Source of the DNA: Zelopaecilomyces penicillatus
Lineage: Eukaryota > Ascomycota > Sordariomycetes > Hypocreales > Pseudodiploosporaceae
Direction: 5' to 3'
DNA: 64,000 nt
Assembly (NCBI GenBank): GCA_005765155.1
Contig: VCCP01000004.1
Coordinates: forward strand, 5,270,001-5,334,000
Shown: piece after piece, positions 1 to 11,470 of the stretch
How the letters are laid out: every line of letters starts with the position of its first letter
How positions within the stretch are numbered: the stretch's first letter is position 1
The notes under the pieces: model-generated
Databases searched by the model: none
The model's input: the letters and a program-made list of their open reading frames with translations, nothing else
Told to the model about the DNA's origin: nothing
Translations under genes and position numbers: made by a program

Positions 1-781
1 AAAAAGGGCTCTATTTTGAAGAGGGGGGGGGGTTCCCTGGAATAAGTACGTGGCCATGCACTCCGCATGCATCTCAAGTGTCATGCACTGTCGATTACGT
101 GCTTTAAGATTTGAAAGCGAGAAAAGGCAAAGACACTCATGGTGAAGGGAGGGAATTTGAATATCAGACATTGTGGGATGATGTTGGGGAGTCAAGCACA
201 CCGACGACCAGACTTGACTTTCAATATAAGATACCCTTTTCTTCATTACACTTTCCGAACATGGTTTGGGTGTTTTAATAGTGCTGTTATCTAGTATTTA
301 GGTTAGATCCAATACATCGTTCGATGCTTTGGCCTGAAGCACGGGCTCGTACCATCTTTACGTGTGTTTCCATGGACATGGAGTTTCACACTATGCCTAG
401 TTTACTACAAGCTTCGACTGCCATTGTTTACACTACTAGTACGTGCGAATTGAGAACCAAATGGTCTCCAATATCGTCGTAGGTTGTATAGATGTAATAA
501 TATGTACATGTCAACCTTGGCAAGGTTCGGCTAGCTTTGAAAAGCCAAAGCCAGCACTCAAGAAAAAGGCGTTTACGAGAAGGACTAGCGGTAAGCAAAA
601 AAAAAACCCCAGACCTAGAACTAACTAACAAGTCATTACAGCCATGCGACGCCGCCTCCGGGCTTTACCAATTTGAGCGTTTGCAGGGACGAGTAATGCG
701 TCTGAGCGTTTGTACTCTCAAACTATGGGTTTGAAGCATAGATTGGGGGGGGGTTGCCCCAGGTGGCTGGGAGTTGAAGAA

Positions 782-799
782 GGGGGGGGGGGGGGGGGG
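782..799. repeat. Poly-G tract (18 G)
   Basis: An uninterrupted run of 18 G follows a shorter G run at about 747-753. Homopolymers this long are unstable and error-prone in sequencing, so the exact length is unreliable. Confidence 0.9.
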
Positions 800-3261
800 C
801 ATTCACATTCCCGTCGATGCGAGACAGGTAGACACATAGATACATAGAGAAAGAGAGATGGATGGATGGAAAGCAAATGGGGTAGATATACGGTAAAGTG
901 AAGTGAGCAGACAGACACCACCTCGAAAACCCGTTCATTGAGGAGAGTTCTGGACCAGCTGGATGGTGAGGGCGGGGGAATGGGATTGTGGGGAGAGTCT
1001 TAGTAATGATGAGTGAATGATGAGGAATTGAGACAAGGCAATGGAATGGGAACGGTGAGATGGTGATGACAGATAGCCGATGGCCGACAGATCCGGCTCG
1101 CCCTAGTGAGGGTGGGTGTGATGGATGTGGTTGGTGTAGCTTACCCTACAGATGTTATGATGCAAAATCGTTGAATGGAGATCACATTCTAGTTCCTTAG
1201 TGTTAGTAGATGGTCAATACGTAAACGGTAATTATTGCGATTAATATTTGATTATTTCAATTGATGTTCTTTTCTTTGTATATAAATGGGTGGCGACACG
1301 ATGTCATCCGATGGTGTTCACGTACAGTCTTCGATGGTAGTTTCAATATGCCACAATACATCAAAAACACCAGCTCCCAACAAATATTTTGGCAAAAATG
1401 AATGCCACAATTCCCTCATCCCCATAATCTTATACAATTAGTGAGTTATTTAAAGATCAAGGAGTAGGAAGCTCTTCTAATTCTGGTGTTGTGTGAGTTG
1501 TAAATGTAAAGGTGGAGTAAAATGTGACAAACTTTGTAAAGATTTCGGGTACGAAATATGATATGCGATATGGATGGATGGATGGATGGAGTGATGGAGT
1601 CTGCCAAGATGGGATAGGTGATGTAGATAAGAATGAATTCGATATGGTATAGTCTGGGTCTAGTAATTAGATCCCGTAAAAGTGATGAGTCTCATTGCGT
1701 GGGTGGTGGTGGTTGATGGTTGGAGCAAGTCCAAGCTTCAATTACGACTGATGTTGCTTCGCTTAAGAAATACGCGAAATTGTGATACTGTCATTGAGCG
1801 CTTTTTGATATACATTCTGCGGATATCAGATGGTTGGAGTGGTCATCAGTAACAGTCAGAAATAAAGGTAAATGGTATGAGAGTTATGTAAAAAGTTGCT
1901 GATGGGCTTTAGGAATGGCAATCACAAGGAAGAGTGGCATGTATGAAGGGTTTCTGGGATTTTAAATAAAAGACTGAGAAGAATGATGAGTGGAAAAGAA
2001 TAATAGAAAACACGAATGAATAGTGATGAGGTGTGTTATATCATTGCCAAGTAGACGTGTTTTTGGTGACTGCAATACTCTCAACATGGTATATTCTGCT
2101 ACCCCAGTACATATACGTTATGTTATGATAACAACAGTGTTTCTCAATCACAGTGATGCTGGTGCTGGATTACTTGGATCACTTTGGGCAAATCCCAGCT
2201 CTTCCATGAACCATGTCTCTTCTTCACAATATAGCCCAGTCTCTCAATTTTTTACCACATCTCTCCCCCAGCATCATATCACTAAATAGATACAGAAAGA
2301 TGAGAAGTCCCGTGCCCATATTGCAAGCTGAAAATGCGTGAAACAATGTACAACGTGACGAGGTATTGATAAGAGTTTCTGATTGTATTGGGTTGCTTGA
2401 TCTTGCGACAAAGATTGTTGTGAAGACTTGTCTCTTTGATGTGTACACGACAGTTATACCGCTGCTGTATCCAGTTGCTGTGAGGTTTTTAAATACCTAA
2501 TTGTCGTTGTTTACGAATAAGTCGTCTGAAAGATTGTAATACTTTCTAAAACTGGACAGCTTCTTCACTAGTGCTTTTGGTCCGTTTGAGCATAATTGTT
2601 TTTGAGTAGGTACACATACGAAACCTCTCGCCGAATCAATTTCCATTAATGACAAACAGCCGTATGCCTGTGATGTCCTGCCGTGTTAATCACTACTGAA
2701 TAGACTTCAAAAGATAGCTAATCCCTCAATGCTATGTTCCTGCGTAGTCCATTATTTGAACGCGAAAGCGATATCTTCTAGTAGATGTCATTGCCCAAGT
2801 GTGAATGAAGCTACACTGATAGCAAGATAGTGTAGGAAGTCAGCTAAAATATCTGAGTCATAGTAGATCTTTCTATAATGGAAAGTTGACTGTCTATGAC
2901 AAAGAGTTACATTGGCTAAAAACCAGGGATGATTTGAAGACTTGTCAATAGTTTGGTGATGTGCAAGTGACAATAAACACCAGGTGCAATGAAAAGTCAT
3001 CGATGTAGATTCCAAACATAGACAAGCATGCAGTAATTGCTACATACGAACAAAATTTGCGTTGTTGTCAGAAAAAATTCTCTTTACTTCAAGTAGAACC
3101 ATGATGCTCATTGTTTATCCGCCATGGGATGGATCTGACTCTCGCAGATACAATGTAGAATCTCCTCTTTTTACCATACAAGATTATGCCTGTCTAACCC
3201 ATAATACAGCACCTCTTCTGATGTTCTCGTACGTTGAGAGTAATGGGAACGAGACGTCATC

Positions 3262-3690
3262 TAGTTCAACGCACCGCACACTTTGCGATGCAGTTGGCAT
3301 ATAAGTCTGTCACACACCCCAGCTGATTCCACTCTATTCATGAAATTCTGACAAGAAAAAGACACTAGTCCTGGCGATAATATCATATATCTGTTGGTGT
3401 TTCTCTGTCACTATTTCGCCATGACAGTGTTGGTAACTCTAGTGTTTATATCGCTCCAATACCGAGATTCACCTCAGTTCGATTCCGCACTCTCTGCGAC
3501 GTAGTTTGCATCATATAAGCTTGTCACATGCCAAGCCCAATTCCACATACAGCATGACCAGAGAAAGGCACAAAAATCTGGTGATAATCTTACATGGATG
3601 TCGCAATTTCCTCTGTCAATACTGCACCAAGGTATTGTTGGTAGCTCTACAGTATATGTCACCTCAATACCCAAACACAACCCAATCCCA
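3262..3690. repeat. Diverged direct tandem duplication, unit about 212 bp
   Basis: Two adjacent segments share an ordered series of matching blocks: GTTC...CCGCAC, GCGA..(C/T)..AGTT.GCAT, ATAAG.(C/T)TGTCACA, ATTCCAC, and near the ends GTTGGTA(A/G)CTCTA. The first copy runs from about 3262 to 3473 and the second from about 3474 to 3690. Matches are imperfect, with small indels, so the duplication is old. No protein is evident in either copy. The alignment was by eye. Confidence 0.6.
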
Positions 3691-4360
3691 TCCAAAGGAT
3701 TGGCTTGGTTACTCCCATATCAGAGACGATAATATCAAATAATCCATGGCGTAACGGTGAGCATACATTTCTGGTCTCGGCATCTCTTTGGACAAGTGCT
3801 CCAAGATATGAAACAAAACGTAAGGGCCATCGTTCAATATGCATAGGAAGTAGATCATTTTCAACCAATAGTCAACAACCCTTTAATAAGGTCCCTTTGC
3901 GAAGCTCCCCCCTTACTATTCGAGCACTTCTTGCCTCTGTCGTGATCACTGCTGCGACGTGTTGCGCAGGCATTGCCTTGGTTTGTGGGCGCCTTCATAT
4001 GTCACTGTAACGGGACTATGTGTGATGCAAGTCTTGACACCACATCAGTTTACCCCTTGGTACTCCTTGTCGTCTCAACACTTAGCTCCCGTCGTAATCA
4101 TGTGTATATCTTAGTTAGACTGGGTATGACGATAAGATGAGTGTCAAGTCTACAACACAGAGGTCCCTAACGAAATCAATCCAAAAGAATAAACGGTGAG
4201 TAATCAATAATGGAAGGGTATATTCAATTTATAAATTATACTATGGATTCTTCTTTCACGTATCGGCGTAATTCGCCTGCATTGCGCCTCCCGCCACTGA
4301 CAAGTACCAGCGGCCAGCAGCAAAACCCAAAGCCAAGAAAGAACAAAAAACACCAACTTT

Positions 4361-6313
4361 TTAATCCTCATGTACGGGAGGACCAGCATAGTTCTTGTGG
4401 CCCCACACCCAGTACCAGACGCCAGAGATACCGGTGGCAGCGATGAAGACGGCGGGGGCGTAGTTTGCTGTCGCAGCTGTGATGGGAATGGCCGAGGGCA
4501 TACAGAAGAGGGGCATAGCTAGGACGGACCAAGCTGAAGAAAAAGGTCAGTCCAATGAACATGTTGATTAGGATAGGGAGAGAGGGAAACGTACCAATAG
4601 CCACGATATTGCAGAATGTTCCCAATTTGCCCATGTAGAACTTTCCGTTGCGAATCTGCTTGCGGCCGGTCAAAAGACTAATGGCAATGGGGCAGGCGTA
4701 GGAAGCTGTCAGGCAAATAACACCAACACCAGAAAAGGCATTGAAGGCTGCAGCGGACCCAAAGTTGAGGAGACCGAGGACAAGCTGGACAACCATGCTG
4801 AGCATCATAGCGTTGAGAGGCACGTCGAGAGACTTGTTGACCTTGACCCACCACTTGGATCCGGGAATGGCACCATCTCGCGCAAACGCCCAGGTGCATC
4901 GTGATGCGGCGGTGGTGCAGCCAATACCGCACATGAGTGCCAGAACCATGAGAGGGACTAGGAGACCAAAGGCGCCACCGGCTGAGCCAACAGCAGACTT
5001 GAGGATCGGAGGCACAGGCTGAGCGGAAACCAGCTGGGCGAGGCCCTGGAGATCGGGCATGACGAAGACGAGGGGGACGAGGAACAACAGACCAGCAAAG
5101 GTGTTGATAAAGACGGTGGCGACCATGGCCTTGGGGACCTGAGTAGCGGGATCCTTGACCTCTTCGCACATACTATCGGGTACGATTGTTAGTGTGAGGA
5201 AGCATTGTGGGAGAGGGAATGAAAGAAGAGAGCTTACGAAATAATCATTCCGGTGGATGAGGTGGCATATCCAGCATGCAGCAGTCCAACACAGAACGAC
5301 CAACCGCTCGGCCAGCCGGAGAATGATTCAAAGTGGGTGAAGACCCATTTGGCGTTGTGTCGGCCTTCCTTGGCCAGGACGAGGACACTGATCATGATGG
5401 CAATGACACCGGCAAAGGTCCAGAAGATGGCAGCAGTCTACACAAAGAAATTACTTGTTAGTCGCTATACGAAGCACACACACACATACACACACGCAGG
5501 GAATCACTGCTCACATCAAGCCAAGGAAGCCACTTATTGCCGAGGGCAGAGACGGCATTGCAGAGCAACGTGATGGCAACAAAGATGAGGAAGACCTGGT
5601 ATGTTTTGCCTTCGAAGACACCAACGCCAGGCTCCTTCTCAAACACATTGATGCACGCGGTGAAGAAGAGGGTTGTGCCGTAGTTGACAGCCAAAGTGAT
5701 GCTGATGTTGCCGACAACGAAAAGCCAGCCGCAGATCCAGCTAGCAATGCGCCTCCACCGGGGTGGTGACAGCATAAAGGCCTGGTAGTAGACACCTAGA
5801 TAGAGAAAAAGAGAGTCGGTTAATCATGATGAACTGTTAAGTTGGCGCGCCAATGTACAAGAAGGGGATGAATGGATTGGATGGCAGTCCGGGTTCTACT
5901 TTTCAATACGCGCGCCGGATGGTAGAGGGAGCAGAGAGGAAGCTGAAGGGAGGGAGAGACAAGATGTGATTTAAAGTTGGAACAATAGTACCTCCGGCAG
6001 TCGGGTAGACACTCGTGATTTCACCAAGAGACACAGCAACGCAGACTATAATTGCAGAGACGAGAACCCAGCCCCAAATAATGTTGACGGGCCCGCCGCC
6101 AAGCAGCGGGAAGTAGAGCGTCGTGGCCAGACCGTAGGGAATGGAGGCGAGGACAAATGACATGAATGCGACCTGGGCCGTCGAGCGATTTCGCGACAGC
6201 TCAGGCTTGTAGCCAAGAGTCTCGAGCAGATAGTCGGCATTGTCGTCCTCGCCCGACAGGTGGTGGGCGTTGGATTCGTACTTTGGACTGTTGGAGTCCT
6301 TGCGCTTCGACAT
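4361..6313 (-). CDS. APC-family amino-acid/GABA/choline permease
   Basis: A plasma-membrane amino-acid transporter of the APC superfamily, closest in style to fungal GABA/choline permeases (Uga4/Hnm1-like); the substrate cannot be told from sequence. Five exons join in frame: 6313-5992, 5795-5515, 5437-5238, 5172-4595 and 4533-4361, all with GT-AG introns, giving 517 residues, the usual family length. After a hydrophilic N-terminus of about 45 residues come the first membrane segments and the loop GEITSVYPTAGG, typical of the family. The fourth exon begins MCEEVKDPATQVPKA, the conserved segment after transmembrane helix 6, and carries several hydrophobic helices. The start is the first ATG in frame, at 6313. 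The upstream region is long and pyrimidine-rich. I am confident of the family, less so of the substrate. Confidence 0.88.
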
Positions 6314-9300
6314 GTTGTGAACGGCAAGGCGTCGTCTCGGACCGGGTTGGCGGGGGAGGGAGGGGGATGACGAAAGAATGGACCAAAAGGTACTTGGGTA
6401 TCTTTTTAAAAAAAGAAACAAAAGGAGGGAAGGAGAAAAAGAAGAAGAACAGGTGGGACGGCGAGGAGTAAATGAAAGAAGAGGAGGAGGAGCGGCGATC
6501 AGGAACGAGGCGCACGTGTGGCGGCCGGGACTACCTAGCAATAAGTAGCTGACACGCAGACGTCAAAATCCCACAAGCGAGTGTATCGTCTGGGGGGCGG
6601 CTGAGTATTGTGTTGGGGTTTCGATGGCGTTTTCACCCGTGCAACGGCAGCGGATGTTGGACAAAAAGCCGCGCGATGGTCCCCGCGATGGATGAAGAAA
6701 TGAAGATGAGAATATAAAAAGAGTGAATGGGGGTATTTTGAGAAAGGAGAGAGAGAAACCTTGAGAGGGAACTCGGGGCAAGATGAGGAAGAATACCAAC
6801 GACAATGGGATTGATGCTTGTTTGTTGGTCGCTCGCTCGCTCGGGTTGCCCAAAAGCATGGGCATCTCCGCGATGGGCTGTGACTGGCTGCGCTGAGGGC
6901 GGGCTGGTGAAGTGGGCGGGCCCATGACGGTTTTCTCGGTGGTTTTCGTGACCCCAGCCAGCCAGCCAGGCCTTGTCCCAAAAGATTGGAGTGTCTCAAA
7001 CATGGTCTGAGCCTCCGCATGGCATAGAAAGCATGGGATGGGCGTTCCATTGGAAGCAGAAGCCCTCCTCCCTGTCTACCCTTTGTCCTAAGCAGCGACG
7101 GCAGCCAACCGCATCAACGGACAGGCCGTGGTGGATCTGGGCCAATCCCATATCAATCAATCAAGCACCTCTCCACCCATCCACCCCGCCCGTCTTGGTG
7201 TAGTCTAGCCCACTCGTGAGCCCTGCCCCCGGATAAAGGTCGACATTGTTAAACGAGAGACATCTGCAGCGCGTCCCCCATCAGCCCGACGGCCACTCGT
7301 ACAATGGCAGAGGCGGGAGCACTGGAAAACACCCACAGAGGTGGCCGAGCTGCAGAAGTCGGGAAGAGCATGGGCGATGATGATCTAGCAGTCGAGGCTA
7401 TTTTGGCGCCCGTTTGGGCAGAAAAACGCAGGGCTTTTGTGGGTTCGTAGGTGCCTCAGGACTGGAAAAGCCTGTTACAGACAAGGCTGCTGGAGACTGT
7501 CCAGACCTTCCTTCACCTGGACTCTCGATAGGTCAGTCTAAGCAAACCAAAGGTCAAGTGGGTTCTCGTCTTCTTCGCCCCAAGGACAAGGACATGCAAA
7601 ACCGACGTCACACTGGGGCCTCAGCGGACAAATGTTCGAAGGAGGGTCTAGCGGCTGGGTTTAGTGTTCTTGGCTATTTGACGGTAGCCTCTCTTCGGTG
7701 GGGAACGAACGACAGGGGGCTGGGCTGGGCTGTCCTATGGCTTGTCCGATGGCTTGCTTGGTGTGGGTAGGTTAGTCGAACGAGCACGTTGCGATGGTGG
7801 AAGGGCTTGCAGCAATGGGTGAGTTTAAAATTGCCATGGCCAACCTTGGAGAGAGAAGTAGCATGGATCAATGCAGCCGAGCATCGATGGGGCCCCTAGT
7901 TGGATATCGTGATTTTACCTCCACCTCCAGCTGCCTACAGCTGCATTATGGATTCATGTTTTCCAGTGCAACAGCTGCTACCGGTGGCCCCTAAGTTAGG
8001 CACCTCAGCCAGTAGCATTGCCGCTACAGACACTTTGTTACAGTCCCGGGGTACTGCTGACTCCACTATCGCAGCCCTGACAGCGCCAACGCTTACGGGT
8101 AGTGGGAGCTGGAGCTGAAAAGCCCAGGCGGCTGGGGCTGGCATTAAGCACTGTTCAAGTCAGAGCGACATTTAAGTGGCAAGTGTGTGTACTGTTTGTT
8201 ATCAATTATATGTGATTCTCCATGAGTAAACTAACAGAAACTACTGACCTCTTCGCATAGACTTCACTGTGTTGCTGCTCGTGTTGGTGCTCATGCAGCC
8301 AAGTGATTCAATAAAACTCAAGGCAAATACCGGCAACAACCAACAAGGGCGAAAAGCCTCAGTGGAGCCTCTTTGATGATCAGCCTAACAAAGTTCACTG
8401 TGAAAAAAAGATCCAGTCAATAAATTGGAATTAGGGGTTATTTGCAAAGGGCGCCCTCCTTCAATACCAGGCCGGGCGAAACATACCGATGGAGAGATAA
8501 TTGCATGTGACCCCCAAGTTTTAATCGCAGATGACTCTCTTCCGCTGAGATAAGATGGGCGCGCTCGTCTCTGGTTGGCTGGACTAGGGTTGGCTGATGG
8601 TACGTGGTGTTGGTTGAGCAAGCAAATTTGTTCTGGTTCTGTGAATTGGGCCGATTCGAGGCAAGGCACATGCAAGCGAATCGAGAAGGTCGGCATGGTT
8701 TTTTGTGTATGCAGAGAGGAGAGATATTAATAAACATCAGGGGAAAAAAAGATGCCAACCTATTGTTGGTGTTGTTGGTTCGACAATCAAGAGTCCTGGT
8801 GCAATCTTGCAAAAGGGACCTATTCAGACCCTGCCACCAGGATCTCGGGTGCATGCGCGTACTGTACATACTTGGGAGCGAACCCTTTCTACATTGATTG
8901 GAAGGGTAGGTAAGGTACTTTATTATAGATGCTAGATAATAGTTGTTAGTTACATGCAGTATATTGACTACGGCACCCTCGTAGGATTCTAGAACTTGGC
9001 CGAAACAGCCTCCTTTGTTGGTTGGTTGGTTGACTGAGATTGAATCACACAATACAGATATGAGACTTCGGGTAACAAGGTAACCCGGAACCCGGAATTT
9101 TAAACAGGGGCTGTGGCCTCTAAATCAAGCATAACACCATCACACTTCGTATCCTTTGATTGTAGCAATGTACTGAACAGGGCTCTCTCGCATGCCGGCA
9201 CCTGCACGCCATGAATCGAGCCCTACTAATCCTACTTTGGTATGCAGAAAAGATTGAGACCGAGAGATTAGGAGAGTCAATCACACGCATATTGGAATCG

Positions 9301-9624
9301 AAGGATTTGATTAACCCCCTAGCCACCGAGACCCTTGAGACTTGACTCGATCTATTGAGGCCTTTTTGCAGAATGGACCACCATGCTGGTCAACGCTATG
9401 GCAGGGCTGAATGCGGAACGTAGATGTTTTTTTCTTCTTCAAATACCCAATCCAAGTAATGATAAAAGACTCCGTGCGCTATTTCGCTTCGTTTTGCCGT
9501 GACATATGCAAATGTATCATGTATGTGAATGCAGGAGTGGCTAGTCTTTCCCACGGTGAAAGGAGACAAGCATGAATCTTCCCCATAATGAAGGAAAATA
9601 ACACCCAGATGGATAGAATGTATC
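6314..9624. other. Long intergenic region, no gene seen
   Basis: About 3.3 kb upstream of the permease and downstream of the coactosin gene. It has pyrimidine-rich stretches in the permease 5' flank and a short GCTC repeat near 6831-6842. The longest open frame, on the minus strand at 8438-9052, begins with TTG, lacks a good ATG and has no recognisable domain. Confidence 0.5.
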
Positions 9625-10062
9625 TCAACCCCGTCCCCCGTTGTAGTCTGCGCCTCCAGCACTCCTCAAGCTCTTCACCAGATCCTTCTCTACCAAATCT
9701 CTCGTATCGCTCACCGTCACCGCCAAGTGGTGATGCCCCAGCGCGCGCTTCACCAGCCCACTCTCAACACTCACGCGCGCCCGGCGCATCACTTTGGCAC
9801 TGTCGCCGATCCAGACAACCAGCACGAACTTGACGCGCGTGCTCTCTTTATCGTTGGCGTACTCGATGCGTACAAAGCCGTATTGGACTTGAGTGTTGTC
9901 AAAGGCGGCGGAGAGCTCGTCAAGGCCGCCGTTGCCTGTGGCCGCGAGGGCTAGCTTTTGGCCGGGGGCGTCGGAGACGAGGAGCCAGTTGATGGATGGG
10001 TTCTTGTCGTCGCGGACGGCGTCGCACGCGGCTGTGATTTCGGGGGAGTCGAGGCCGGACAT
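9625..10062 (-). CDS. Coactosin-like actin-binding protein (ADF-H domain)
   Basis: A 145-residue single-domain protein of the ADF-homology family, coactosin type, expected to bind F-actin in the cytoplasm. The sequence opens MSGLDSPEITAACDAVRD, followed by INWLLVSD, the YGFVRIEY strand, and VKFVLVVWIGDSAKVMRRARVS, which includes the basic actin-contacting long helix. The length fits a stand-alone coactosin. The reading frame extends further upstream, but the first residue matching the family start is the ATG at 10062, so I chose it. The gene is intronless as drawn. Neighbours are unrelated, so context adds nothing to its function. Confidence 0.85.
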   Translation of the reverse strand: MSGLDSPEITAACDAVRDDKNPSINWLLVSDAPGQKLALAATGNGGLDELSAAFDNTQVQYGFVRIEYANDKESTRVKFVLVVWIGDSAKVMRRARVSVESGLVKRALGHHHLAVTVSDTRDLVEKDLVKSLRSAGGADYNGGRG

Positions 10063-11470
10063 TATTAATGTGTATATGGCGTATGTATAGCTAATTGTAT
10101 ATGTATGTGTCTCTGTCTTGTCGTGGACCCTCAATCGAATGAGGGTTGGAGCACCGCGCGGGGAGAAGCGGACCACAATCGAGATGAACCCCGCGATCTT
10201 TTTTGGGTCGATTTGGCGGGGGAACGAGGCAGAATAGAATGCTGGGGTGCTGCTCGATTTGGAATGTGAATCAACTAATGTCTCTGTTAGATCAAAAGTC
10301 GTTCACGTTAACAGGGTCCTACGCACCTTGAGAATTCCGAATAGGAATTGATCGGGTTAGAATAGGGGTTCGTAAAGCAAGATGGTGGTTGCCCCTCAGA
10401 GAGAAGAGTGGCGGTGGGGGGAGGTGGCCGCCACTTGGAATTTAGGGGTCCTATGATGGAAAAAGCCCCTCAATCAGAAGGAGATGCATGGCGTTGACGG
10501 CCTGCGGCTACATCAACAGTTTAAATATGATGGACCTGCTCATAAATTTGAGCAGAAATACGATTGTAAAAAGAAGCAGGGACAGAGTATGGAAAAGAGA
10601 AATGGAGGATTAATTGCGATGTGGTGTGTAATTACAGGCACTCTCATCATCAAAAGACGCCCTTGATGACTGATCTGTGCTACACGAACCAGAGCTTAGT
10701 TCCATGGCCCGACGCGTTCATGTATTCAACATGTTTATTGAATCTACTAGCATTCATCTTTTCATGGAAAGTTCCAAATTCCTAGCATTGCTATCCAGCC
10801 TGGTCTTTTACATGCCCCCCTCCGTCAGCAACCCTCAAGGCAGTGATCAACAGTCGATCACCAACATGGGTCTTCCTAGAACCCAAGCAGGCCAAGGATC
10901 AGGGATGTCTTCATACTCAATTTACCCGTCCCTTGCCGCTGATTGCCCATCGGCAGCGCCGTTTTTATTCTTCTTTATTCAAGAACTAATACCGCTGATC
11001 TCATCTCTATCTGGCTGCCTTTTAATCTGCAATTCGGTGCTGTGTAGATCTGAACTATTCAATTAACGGAGGAGCGAGTCATGATAATGGTTTCTGGCTT
11101 CCTAGGTTGCGCGACAGATTGTATGATTTTCTATTCTCATCGCTCAAGTAAGTTTCCGTAGATGCATCGACTGAAATCGATGTCATCATGTTTGCGCGTT
11201 TATACCGAGGCAGTCTGTGCTGATACCTCTTCTGGAAGTGTGCTTGATAGCATCTTCTCTTCCCTATGAATCTCTCAATACCATTGAGCTTGTATCTAGC
11301 ATGCCGGATCGCTTGCCTAGCCTGCCTCTCATCACCCTGATAGGTGATTCACAGGCTTCTGAACCCGTTGCCCAAGATGCTCGACCGTCTGCTTTTAGAA
11401 TCCAATGATTCTCAGCATTAGTCTACTTTATATTCTTCTTTCCCGTAATTAGTATATCAACCTCCTCCAC
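10063..11470. other. Intergenic region, no gene seen
   Basis: This holds the 5' flank of the coactosin gene and the 3' flank of the MutY gene. Plus-strand open frames such as 10677-11066 have no domain signature and a composition like noncoding DNA. Confidence 0.5.

Larger units (their letters stand above)
1..4360. other. Gene-free region with simple repeats
   Basis: I see no convincing gene here: open frames are short, mostly lack ATG starts and show no recognisable domains. It holds an 18-base G run at 782-799, GGAT-type tetranucleotide runs near 857-870 and 1573-1590, and a diverged direct tandem duplication at about 3262-3690 described separately. The right end is the 3' flank of the permease gene. 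Confidence 0.6.

Noticed and set aside
4678..5169. Long antisense-phase frame inside the permease exon
   Set aside because: It is an out-of-frame shadow of the fourth permease exon, which has strong family motifs in its own frame.
8438..9052. 204-codon minus-strand open frame
   Set aside because: It begins at TTG, has no good ATG, and its composition and lack of any domain suggest chance.
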